This document shows positions 1 to 7,666 of a DNA stretch of 36,715 nt, in pieces. The translations under genes were made by a program, and so were the position numbers. The stretch is taken from the NCBI GenBank assembly GCA_902785925.1, contig CADAAI010000033.1, positions 1 through 36,715 on the forward strand, given 5' to 3'. The notes under the pieces were generated by a model. It saw only the letters and a program-made list of their open reading frames with translations, did not search any database and was not told the DNA's origin. The stretch is from an uncultured Bacteroidales bacterium. GTDB taxonomy: Bacteria; Bacteroidota; Bacteroidia; Bacteroidales; Muribaculaceae. Position 1 is the first letter of the stretch; the number at the start of each line of letters is the position of its first letter.

Positions 1-321
1 TTGGTAATCTTCTCCGTAGGCTAAACCATTGAGAATGGCATAAACCTTCTTATTTGCTTCATACATGAAAGCTATGGGGATATCCTCGTCAGTAATATTT
101 TTGGTGTTTTTTGTGGCATACAAGTTCTTGTATTCCACACCATTAATAGTTGTTGTTCCTTGAAACTGATAATATGTCAAGTAATCTACTTTATTTGTTG
201 GTTTCAGTTGGCACTCAACCCACACCTTGCCTTCTCTTACCAATGGGTCGTATTGGTATTCCAATGCGCTGGCGCTGGTTATCATCAGCAGGCCCAGCAA
301 GGCAAAAATTGTTCTTTTCAT
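1..321 (-). CDS. Secreted protein, 5' part only (runs off left edge)
   Basis: The first 107 codons are visible and the frame stays open to the window edge. The protein starts MKRTIFALLGLLMITSASAL, a clear signal peptide with a likely cleavage after Ala-Ser-Ala, so it is exported to the periplasm or beyond. The remainder (EYQYDPLVREGKVWVECQL..., then TTTINGVEYKNLY) resembles a family of small secreted Bacteroidales proteins of unknown function that begin with a PLVREGxxW segment; that resemblance is from memory. The start at 321 is supported by the signal peptide and by a promoter at 368-398. No catalytic motif is visible. No function is assigned. Confidence 0.75.
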   Translation of the reverse strand, partial: MKRTIFALLGLLMITSASALEYQYDPLVREGKVWVECQLKPTNKVDYLTYYQFQGTTTINGVEYKNLYATKNTKNITDEDIPIAFMYEANKKVYAILNGLAYGEDYQ

Positions 322-818
322 AACTGTTTATTATTATGTGTTAAACTTAATCTTATCATTGTTGCTGCAAAGTTACAATCAACAGAACTATTTTGCAAGA
401 ATATCGTCCTCATCCCCACCTTTTTTACAATTCGCTATATCCCAGTCAATAACAAGTTCTATAATATGCCTTTTCATTTTTGTCATGTCATTAACAAGAA
501 AAAGCGTGGAGATTTGTCTGATTATTATATAGGAGGCTTTCGGCATGCCCGCACTAAAAATAAACAGTATCCACCACGCCATGCCAATATATCGCCCCTT
601 GCACAGGTAGATATAGGCTAGCGAAGACGTTCTTATACTGCTTATCCTTTTAATGCTGAAATTTTGCCGAAATTTCCTATATAGGATAAACCAAAAACGC
701 ATTCTTATATCTTCATGTGAGAGCTTGTCTCTACAAGTTCACTTGAATTGTCGCAAATTTACACTTTAATTTGATAAAAAACAAGATTTTTCTTAATTAT
801 TGAAAATATTTTTCAATA
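322..818. other. AT-rich intergenic stretch without a convincing gene
   Basis: Apart from the promoter at 368-398 I see no supported gene. A 104-codon open frame on the minus strand (702-388) runs through that promoter, has no recognisable family, and is treated as chance or a decayed remnant. Confidence 0.5.
368..398 (-). promoter_or_regulatory. Bacteroidetes-type promoter of the left-edge secreted protein
   Basis: On the minus strand a TTGC box (398-395) lies 19 nt before TAACTTTG (375-368). This is the -33/-7 arrangement of the Bacteroidetes housekeeping sigma factor. It lies about 45 nt upstream of the ATG at 321. Confidence 0.65.
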
Positions 819-874
819 TTGTCTTCATCCTCGACCAAACCATATCTTTGTAATATCCCAAGCGCTCTTTGACA
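819..874 (+). promoter_or_regulatory. Promoter plus rRNA-leader-like boxA heading a repeat element (left copy)
   Basis: TTG at 819-821 and TATCTTTG at 843-850 form a -33/-7 pair with 21 nt spacing. Starting 14 nt after the -7 box is GCTCTTTGACA (864-874), which matches the E. coli rrn boxA core GCTCTTTAACA at 10 of 11 positions. The following TTCTGCCACCCC is shared with the inverted copy at 16620-16698. No gene follows in this direction: the next gene, at 1487-2512, is convergent. The predicted product is therefore a non-coding transcript crossing the repeats at 900-1460. Activity is inferred. Confidence 0.5.
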
Positions 875-910
875 TTCTGCCACCCCTTCAATAATTTTTT
901 TTCAAAACTG

Positions 911-1465
911 TCCCACCCCAAAAACTATTCAATTTTAATCTTAATTTTGAGTGAGCAAAGCGAACGGTTTAATTTCTCGCCGCAGGCGACCCCCAGCCTC
1001 AAACGCCCCCCACGCACAGCCAAGATTATGCATTGTGCATTATGCATTATGCATTGATTAAACTGAGTCAACTGAGTCAACTGAGTCAACTGAGTCAACC
1101 GAGTCAAGCGAGTCAACCGAGTCAGGTGAGTCAACCGAGTCAACCGAGTCAACCGCACTAACACGCGCAGCCAAGATTATGCATTGTGCATTATGCATTG
1201 TGCATTGATTAAACTGAGTCAACCGAGTCAAGCGAGTCAACCGCACTAACACGCGCAGCCAAGATTATGCATTGTTCAAGGCGCAGCCCGCTCTCACCCC
1301 AAAAACTATTCAATTTTATTTTTAATTTTGAGTGAGCAAAGCGAACGGTTTAATTTCTCGCCGCAGGCGATCCCCCCAGCATCTAACGCACTTTCTCGCG
1401 CAGCCAAGATTATGCATTGTGCATTATGCATTGTGCATTGATTAAACTGAGTCAGGTGAGTCAAG
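911..1465 (+). repeat. Composite intergenic repeat block (duplicated ~100-bp unit, GCATTATGCATT unit, GAGTCA tandem array)
   Basis: A unit of about 100 bp beginning CACCCCAAAAACTATTCAAT occurs at 912-1010 and again at 1298-1390. A unit of about 60 bp (GCGCAGCCAAGATTATGCAT, then alternating GCATTGT/GCATTAT and GATTAAACTGAGTCA) occurs at about 1010-1070, 1160-1220 and 1395-1455, with a truncated copy at 1250-1277. Between them are 9-bp tandem repeats of the type ACTGAGTCA/ACCGAGTCA: about ten units at 1062-1155, about three at 1211-1241 and two at 1446-1465. The block is non-coding. Confidence 0.85.
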
Positions 1466-1486
1466 CGAATTGGCAACTCAACCAAT

Positions 1487-2512
1487 TCAGAAGAAACGTG
1501 CTAGTATGTCGATGTGCTCGATGGGAGTAGCCCAACTTGTTGCAAAGCGTGTGATGAAGCGACCATCGGGAAGCCTGTCCCATACTTCGAAGGCAATCTG
1601 CCCTTCAAGAGCATCCATCTGCTCTTGAGTAAGGATTGGGAACTGCTGATTGGTGGGCGAGTCGATATAGAACTCGATGCCTTTGCTCTCAAACATGCGT
1701 TTCATTTCCATCGCCATGTCTATGGCATGCTGGGCGATGTTAAAGTAGAGGTTGTTGGTGAACAGGGTATCGAACTGGATTCCCAGCAGTCTTCCCTTAG
1801 CGAGCAAAGCTCCATGCTGCTTGATGATGGTAAAGAACTGACGAGGTGCATTGCCATTCGGGAAAACAACTGCCTCACCGCACAGAGCACCGACCTTGGT
1901 TCCACCAATGTAGAACACGTCGCACAAGCTGGCGAGTGTTTTCAGGTCAACATCGGCAGCTGGACTAGCTAGTCCGTAACCTAGGCGTGCGCCATCGACG
2001 AATAGAGGAATCTCATACTCCTCACATATTGCCTTAATCGCCCTAAACTCATCGAGGGTGTAGATTGTACCATACTCGGTTGGAAATGAGATATAGACCA
2101 TTCCGGGATAGACCATGTGAGGCCAAGTGGGGTCACTGTGGAAGTGTTCGAGATACTCACGCAGCTCGACAGGGTCCATCTTGCCAAGATGATTAGGCAG
2201 AGTTATCACCTTGTGACCGCTGAACTCTACTGCCCCACTCTCATGCACAGCGATGTGACCTGTCTCGACTGCAATGACGCCCTCGTAGCGACGCAACATG
2301 GCATCTATAACAGTACTGTTGGTTTGCGTGCCTCCCACCAGGAAGAACACATCTGCGTCGGGGCAGCCAGTAGCCTGACGAATCCTGGTGCGGGCGTTCT
2401 CGCAGAATGAATCTTCGCCATAGCCCTCCACTTGAGTCATATTGGTTTCTATCAGTCGGTTTAAAATCGCAGGGTGCGCTCCCTCAATATAGTCGCATGT
2501 AAAAGAAATCAT
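1487..2512 (-). CDS. ltaE: Threonine aldolase-family PLP enzyme (beta-eliminating lyase fold)
   Basis: A PLP-dependent fold-type I enzyme of the threonine aldolase family, which cleaves L-threonine or L-allo-threonine and related beta-hydroxy amino acids to glycine plus an aldehyde in the cytosol. At 341 residues it has the usual family length. The N-terminal FTCDYIEGAHPAIL and QVEGYGED segments are typical. FVDGARLGYG (171-180) supplies the Asp173 and Arg176 cofactor contacts. YIGGTKVGALCGEA holds the PLP lysine, Lys206. It stands alone and is divergent from the restriction operon, with its own promoter at 2533-2540. Family is confident; the exact substrate, and a related beta-elimination role, cannot be settled from sequence. 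Confidence 0.85.
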   Translation of the reverse strand: MISFTCDYIEGAHPAILNRLIETNMTQVEGYGEDSFCENARTRIRQATGCPDADVFFLVGGTQTNSTVIDAMLRRYEGVIAVETGHIAVHESGAVEFSGHKVITLPNHLGKMDPVELREYLEHFHSDPTWPHMVYPGMVYISFPTEYGTIYTLDEFRAIKAICEEYEIPLFVDGARLGYGLASPAADVDLKTLASLCDVFYIGGTKVGALCGEAVVFPNGNAPRQFFTIIKQHGALLAKGRLLGIQFDTLFTNNLYFNIAQHAIDMAMEMKRMFESKGIEFYIDSPTNQQFPILTQEQMDALEGQIAFEVWDRLPDGRFITRFATSWATPIEHIDILARFF

Positions 2513-2532
2513 AATAATGTATTTTGTTTGGA

Positions 2533-2540
2533 CAAAGTTA
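2533..2540 (-). promoter_or_regulatory. -7 box of the threonine aldolase gene
   Basis: The minus strand reads TAACTTTG about 20 nt upstream of the ATG at 2512, matching the TAnnTTTG consensus. The -33 element is less clear. Confidence 0.55.
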
Positions 2541-2693
2541 CAAACTATTTTTCAATTGAAATGTTTTATAATCATAAATTCTTTGATATCGTCTGTCTTT
2601 GGTATTTTTTTAAAAAACAGTATGGATTTATGTTAATTTTGTTAATGTGGAAAACTTTTGTCTAAAAAGTTTTATTAACGATTGGTGATTATA

Positions 2694-2701
2694 TAACTTT
2701 G
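2694..2701 (+). promoter_or_regulatory. Probable -7 box of the Type III R-M operon
   Basis: TAACTTTG lies about 50 nt upstream of the ATG at 2752 and matches TAnnTTTG. A -33 TTG at the usual spacing is not obvious (a T-rich TTTTATT is there instead), so the promoter may be weak or activated. Confidence 0.5.
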
Positions 2702-2751
2702 CGGTAAATATAAGGAACGTATTTTTCATAAGATAAAAGTTTTAAGCATTC

Positions 2752-4566
2752 ATGGTAAAAAGACTGAATAGCACACAAATAGAAAACGCAGGAGTTGATG
2801 CCGTTAGTGATTATTTCAACTTCACTGACACGCTAGACCCAAGCATACCCAAAAAGGACAAAGAGCCAGTTTGGGACGGCAAGCTATATCTTTATAAAAA
2901 CGGTTCTGACAAACAAAGCAAAACTGGCTTAATCGGCATTATACCAGTGCAAGTTAAAGGGCGACAATTTAAAGATTTTTCAAAACCAAAAATCACATAC
3001 TTAGTTAATGTAAACGATGTAAAGCTTTATCAGAACAATGGCGGAGTAGCTTTTTTCGTCGTTTATGTAAATGCTGAAACATACGAAAAAAAGATTTACT
3101 ATCGCCTACTTGCGCCAATAGAACTGCGCAAAATAGCCAAAATCGCTGGCAATAAGAAAGAGATTACTGTTGAGTTTAATGAACTGCGTGAAAGAGGAAA
3201 GGACGTTGAACTTGAATTTCTGGATTTTTATAACGACTGCCTGAAACAACATAGTTTCAGCAATCAAAAGCCTATTCACTTTCAAGATGTTGAAAATGAA
3301 ATTGCTTCTTTCAAAATTCAATTCACGTCACCCGCAAATAATCCACTTGAAGCTTTACAGCAATTTACATCAAGGTCACACTTTTGTTATGTGACATTGA
3401 AAAACGACCCATCTAAAACGCCCCATCCATTAGGTGAAGGCCGATTTAACTTCAAGGCTCAAAGGTCTGCCGATGTTCCAGTAACTATCAATGGTGTAAA
3501 GTATTATGACAAGATAGATTGTGAAATAATTGACGGCAAGGCTTATATCGTGATAGATAATTGCTTGCGTTTACCTTTCTCAAAATCACCAGATGAAATA
3601 GGAAAGGTAGAAAAAACAAAAGTTAATGTTGAGTTCAAATCGCTATCACAAAGAATACGAAACTTTGAGTTTATTTTGGCATTAAAAAATAATCCCATAA
3701 TCAACATAAGCGATACTCAATTTAAAATCGAGGGTATTAATGTTAGCGACGAAATAGAGCGCATACTTGAAGCAGATAAAAATCTTAAAACGGTTCTTGA
3801 CTTATTAAATGTTTCGGATGATTTGCGAATAGACAACCTTTCGGAACGTGAAATAAAGAACATTAACACGCTGATAGACCATTATATAAATGGGAAACGC
3901 ATTACAACTGATGATGAAGTTGACCATCAGTTGGTAAGGATTGAGCTGGGCAATTTGACACTTCTGTTCCTCGCCGAAAAAGTCGATGAACCGAATTACT
4001 ATAAGTTCCATTCAGTTCATGATTTGAACAATTTCGTTTTCACGACAAGAAACGAATTAGACCAGCATATTCTCATGCCGCCTTTCGTTGCATTTAATAC
4101 TGAAACGTTTAGAGATGTTAGCAACATTTCTTATGAAACATTTGTTGATGAATGCAATCTCAATAAATCTAACGATAATCGCTTTTATCAGGGTATAAAT
4201 TGGTCTATTCTTCGTATGCTTAATGCTTACGACCAGCAGGAAACTAAGAAACAGGTTCTTATTGATACCGCCAAGGAACTTAATCAATGGCTTATTGATA
4301 ACGACCCAGATAAGAAATCTTCTCTAGTCCATTTAATAAACCGACTTCAAATCACAAAGCGTTTACAAAAACTTTCTCAACAAGAGAAAGATCTGCTTTA
4401 TGATTATATCGACGTGCCATATCCTAACGATGAACTGAGGTTCGCTTGTTACACTTTGCTTGAAAACAAACAAAGTGCGACAAGATACTTAAGTAAACTC
4501 ACTGAAGAAAAAAGAGAGTTCTACAAAACATTGCCAATTTACAATTTGTATATTAATCTATCGTAA
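2752..4566 (+). CDS. DUF4365-like putative nuclease, first gene of a Type III R-M operon
   Basis: A 604-residue protein. The first ~170 residues resemble DUF4365, a PD-(D/E)XK-like domain: WDGKLYLY (Asp42) is followed by IPVQVKGR (Gln67, Lys69), the D...QxK arrangement of that fold. The remaining ~430 residues are not recognised and look mostly helical (for example the lysine- and leucine-rich segment at 510-590). Only 8 nt separate its stop from the ATG of mod at 4575, so it is almost certainly co-transcribed and belongs to the same defence module. It is AT-rich, unlike mod and res. It could be an accessory effector, a modification sensor, or a second nuclease. The nuclease fold is inferred from motifs only. 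Confidence 0.6.
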   Translation: MVKRLNSTQIENAGVDAVSDYFNFTDTLDPSIPKKDKEPVWDGKLYLYKNGSDKQSKTGLIGIIPVQVKGRQFKDFSKPKITYLVNVNDVKLYQNNGGVAFFVVYVNAETYEKKIYYRLLAPIELRKIAKIAGNKKEITVEFNELRERGKDVELEFLDFYNDCLKQHSFSNQKPIHFQDVENEIASFKIQFTSPANNPLEALQQFTSRSHFCYVTLKNDPSKTPHPLGEGRFNFKAQRSADVPVTINGVKYYDKIDCEIIDGKAYIVIDNCLRLPFSKSPDEIGKVEKTKVNVEFKSLSQRIRNFEFILALKNNPIINISDTQFKIEGINVSDEIERILEADKNLKTVLDLLNVSDDLRIDNLSEREIKNINTLIDHYINGKRITTDDEVDHQLVRIELGNLTLLFLAEKVDEPNYYKFHSVHDLNNFVFTTRNELDQHILMPPFVAFNTETFRDVSNISYETFVDECNLNKSNDNRFYQGINWSILRMLNAYDQQETKKQVLIDTAKELNQWLIDNDPDKKSSLVHLINRLQITKRLQKLSQQEKDLLYDYIDVPYPNDELRFACYTLLENKQSATRYLSKLTEEKREFYKTLPIYNLYINLS

Positions 4567-4574
4567 TAACATAT

Positions 4575-6491
4575 ATGGATAAACTTACAATGCATACGAC
4601 CGACGGCGTGAATGCCAATCTTAAACGGCTTGCGGCTCTGTTCCCGAACTGCGTGACGGAAAAAACCGATAAGCAGGGCAACGTGCGGCTCGCCGTTGAC
4701 TACGACAAGCTCCGTGTGGAGTTGGGCGAAGTGGTTGAGGGTAACGAGGAACGCTATCAGTTCACGTGGCCGGGTAAGCGTGAGGCAATCCGTCTCGCCA
4801 ACTCGCCTATTGCTGCCGCTCTGCGCCCCATCCGTAAAGATAGCGAAAACTTCGACACTACGCAGAACCTTTACATCGAGGGCGACAACCTCGATGTGCT
4901 GAAACTCCTGCGTGAGACCTATCTCGGCAAGGTCAAGATGATTTATATTGACCCACCGTATAACACCGGCAACGATTTCGTTTATGAAGACGATTTCTCA
5001 CAAACCGCTGGCGACTACCTCGCCAACAGTGGGCAGTATGATGACCAAGGCAACCGCCTTGTCGCTAACACCGAAAGCAACGGTCGTTTTCACACCGATT
5101 GGCTCAATATGATATATCCTCGCCTCAAAGTCGCACGAGATCTGCTCTCCGATGATGGTGTTATCTTCATCTCTATTGATGACAACGAGGTTGAGAACTT
5201 ACGCAAAATTTGTGACGAGATATTTGGCTCTCAAAATTTTGTTTCCCAATTGACAATAATTGTAAAGCCAGAAGGAAGGCGTTATGGAGCTTTTGCTAAG
5301 ACCCATGAATATGCACTTGTTTTTGCTAAATCGCTTGAAAACTCTATTTTTTATGAGATTGAAGTTGAAGGTAGTTCTTATCAATATTCTGATCAAAAAG
5401 GAGGATTTAATTTAAAAGGTTTAAGAAATAGAAACGTAAAGTCTTTTAATTCTACTAATCGTCCCAACTTGAGATACCCATTTTATGTGGATATTAATAA
5501 TCCTGACAGTGATGGATTGTGTAAAGTATCGACGGAATATATTGATGGTTTCATAAAAGTTATGCCGAGTACCATAGATGGCTTAGAAAGTGTTTGGAGA
5601 TGGGGTAAAGAAAAGTCTACAAATGAAATTGATATGCTTGTAGCATATAAAGGAAATGATGGAGAAATTCGTATTTTCCAAAAAGAACGAAAATTAACCC
5701 AAACTCCAAAGACTGTATGGATTGATAAACACATTATATCAAACAAAGGAACATCTGAAGTAGAAACAATTGTTGGTAAGGGCGTTTTTAGTTTCCCAAA
5801 ACCATTACGTCTAATAATAAACATGTTATCTATTGGGTCTTCGTCAGATGATATAATTCTTGACTTCTTCTCTGGGAGTGCAACAACAGCTCATGCCGTT
5901 ATGCAGCTTAATGCTGAGGATGGCGGCAACCGTAAGTTCATCATGGTTCAACTGCCCGAAGTAACCGATGAAAAGAGTGAAGCACGTAAGGCTGGCTATG
6001 CCAATATCTGCGAGATTGGCAAGGAACGCATCCGTCGTGCTGGAAAAAAGATAAAAGCGGAACACCCCGAAGCCAAAGACCTTGACAGTGGTTTCCGTGT
6101 GTTGCGTCTCGATAGCAGCAATATGGAAGATGTGTTCTATACACCCGATAAATTTGATCCCACAGCCATTCAAGGACTTGTTGACAACGTGAAGTCAGAC
6201 CGCTCCGAAGAAGATTTGCTGTTTCAAGTCTTACTCGAACTTGATGTACCTCTATCTGCCACTATCAAGTGTGAGCAGATTGCAGGTAAGAATGTGTTCG
6301 TCGTTGCCGATGGCCACCTCATTGGCACATTCGACCGTGAAGTGAACGAAACCACTGTCACGGAGATTGCCAAGCAAAAGCCTAACTTCTTCGTTATGCG
6401 TGACGCAAGCGCAGCAAACGACAACGTGCTTGACAACTTCGAGCAAATCTTCAAGCATTATTCACCCGACACCATCTGCAAAATCCTATAA
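4575..6491 (+). CDS. mod: Type III restriction-modification DNA methyltransferase (Mod subunit)
   Basis: An N6-adenine DNA methyltransferase of the beta class. It recognises the short asymmetric site for the whole Type III complex and methylates one strand using S-adenosylmethionine. The catalytic motif IV DPPYNTGNDF is at residues 126-135, and the SAM-binding motif I ILDFFSGSATTAHA lies near residue 430; this IV-before-I order is diagnostic of the beta class. The region between, about residues 205-420, is the target-recognition domain. It is strikingly AT-rich (about 5200-5860) compared with GC-richer flanks, as expected if the specificity domain was swapped. At 638 residues it is full length, with no simple-sequence tract suggesting phase variation. 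It lies 8 nt after the DUF4365-like gene and 11 nt before the TPR gene. Confidence 0.93.
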   Translation: MDKLTMHTTDGVNANLKRLAALFPNCVTEKTDKQGNVRLAVDYDKLRVELGEVVEGNEERYQFTWPGKREAIRLANSPIAAALRPIRKDSENFDTTQNLYIEGDNLDVLKLLRETYLGKVKMIYIDPPYNTGNDFVYEDDFSQTAGDYLANSGQYDDQGNRLVANTESNGRFHTDWLNMIYPRLKVARDLLSDDGVIFISIDDNEVENLRKICDEIFGSQNFVSQLTIIVKPEGRRYGAFAKTHEYALVFAKSLENSIFYEIEVEGSSYQYSDQKGGFNLKGLRNRNVKSFNSTNRPNLRYPFYVDINNPDSDGLCKVSTEYIDGFIKVMPSTIDGLESVWRWGKEKSTNEIDMLVAYKGNDGEIRIFQKERKLTQTPKTVWIDKHIISNKGTSEVETIVGKGVFSFPKPLRLIINMLSIGSSSDDIILDFFSGSATTAHAVMQLNAEDGGNRKFIMVQLPEVTDEKSEARKAGYANICEIGKERIRRAGKKIKAEHPEAKDLDSGFRVLRLDSSNMEDVFYTPDKFDPTAIQGLVDNVKSDRSEEDLLFQVLLELDVPLSATIKCEQIAGKNVFVVADGHLIGTFDREVNETTVTEIAKQKPNFFVMRDASAANDNVLDNFEQIFKHYSPDTICKIL

Positions 6492-6502
6492 AAAGATTAG
6501 TT

Positions 6503-7666
6503 ATGAGAACAAAACGATTATTAATATCTTTGATGATGTGCATTAGCCTTAGCGTATTTGGGGGTGAGCCTAGTTCGCCAAATGTGCAGAATCAGTCCCA
6601 ACAACCAACCAATAAACAGCTGCAACAAGAGAACCAAGAACTCTTGAATAAAATAGACAATTTGGAAGAAGAGGTTATGATATGTAGAGATGATGTTAGG
6701 ACAAAAACTGTCGAAATAAACGACAATCTAGACAACTGGCTCGTTATTCTAAGTATCACGATGGCTATGATTGGTATTGTTCTTGGCATACTCACACCTT
6801 TGTATATTAATTATCGAAATGATAAAAGTTTGAAAGAAGAACTAAAAAGAATGAATGAAGAATTAAGAGAACAAATTGCTTTGACAAAACGTGATGCAGA
6901 ATCTGCGAAGGCTTCGTTGTCATCAATAACAGAACTTAAAGAACAAATCGAAGCAATCAAGCTGGTGATTGACAAGAGCAAAGAGGCCGCAGAAGAAGCT
7001 GCTAAAATGGCCAAAGCAAGTGAATACTTCTCACAAGCTGTATCTGAAAAAGACCATTTAAAAGCCATTGAATTATATACAAAAGCCATTAGTCTCTTTC
7101 CCAACATTACTGAAGCATATAATAACCGTGGCATACTAAAAAAAGAATTGAATGACAAAGAAGGTGCAATGAGAGATTATAATAAAGCAATTGAATTAAA
7201 TCAAGACAATTCTGGTTCTTATAACAATAGAGGTATTTTAAAAAAAGAATTAAATGATTTTAATGGAGCTTTAAGCGATTATAACAAAGCAATTGAGTTA
7301 AATCCAAATAATGCACGATATTATAATAATAGAGCTGATTTGTGGATGATTTTAGAAGAGTTTGGAAAAGCGATGAACGATGTTAACGATGCTATAGAAA
7401 TAGATAATAAAGCATATGTGTCATACGTAACAAGAGGTGAAATCTATTTTACCATGAATAAACCTAAAGAGGCTATTATCGATTTTAATAATGCATTGTC
7501 ATTAGACTCAGATATAAAAGTTGCATATGAATACCGTGCTCAATGTTATAGAAAGTTGGCTGAAACAGAACAAGATCCAACAAAGAAAACAGATTTGATT
7601 GCTAAGGCTGAAGCTGATGAGAAGAAAGCAGAATCACTAAAAAATGATATAAAGCATGAAGTTTAA
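6503..7666 (+). CDS. Membrane-anchored coiled-coil/TPR protein inside the Type III R-M operon
   Basis: A 387-residue protein with a signal-peptide-like start (MRTKRLLISLMMCISLSVFG), a short coiled coil (about 36-62), one strong transmembrane helix (about 79-101, NWLVILSITMAMIGIVLGIL), a longer Glu/Lys/Ala-rich coiled coil (about 108-170), and roughly five tetratricopeptide repeats (about 172-380; the repeated AYNNRGILKKELND and DYNKAIELN phrases are plain). The TPR domain, a protein-interaction platform, is probably cytoplasmic if the N-terminal hydrophobic stretch is cleaved or forms a hairpin, but topology is uncertain. Its 3' end overlaps the res start by 11 nt, so translation is coupled. 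It is not a standard Type III component; its role is unknown. It is AT-rich compared with mod and res. Confidence 0.8.
   Translation: MRTKRLLISLMMCISLSVFGGEPSSPNVQNQSQQPTNKQLQQENQELLNKIDNLEEEVMICRDDVRTKTVEINDNLDNWLVILSITMAMIGIVLGILTPLYINYRNDKSLKEELKRMNEELREQIALTKRDAESAKASLSSITELKEQIEAIKLVIDKSKEAAEEAAKMAKASEYFSQAVSEKDHLKAIELYTKAISLFPNITEAYNNRGILKKELNDKEGAMRDYNKAIELNQDNSGSYNNRGILKKELNDFNGALSDYNKAIELNPNNARYYNNRADLWMILEEFGKAMNDVNDAIEIDNKAYVSYVTRGEIYFTMNKPKEAIIDFNNALSLDSDIKVAYEYRAQCYRKLAETEQDPTKKTDLIAKAEADEKKAESLKNDIKHEV

Noticed and set aside
388..702. Minus-strand open frame of 104 codons
   Set aside because: It runs through the promoter of the left-edge gene, has no recognisable domain and lies in AT-rich DNA.
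925..1252. Open frames coding for LTRLTRLT-type repetitive peptides
   Set aside because: They are translations of the GAGTCA tandem repeats, not genes.
1062..1465. GAGTCA/GCATT repeats as a CRISPR array
   Set aside because: Units are 9 bp or irregular, there are no unique spacers of constant length, and no cas gene is nearby.
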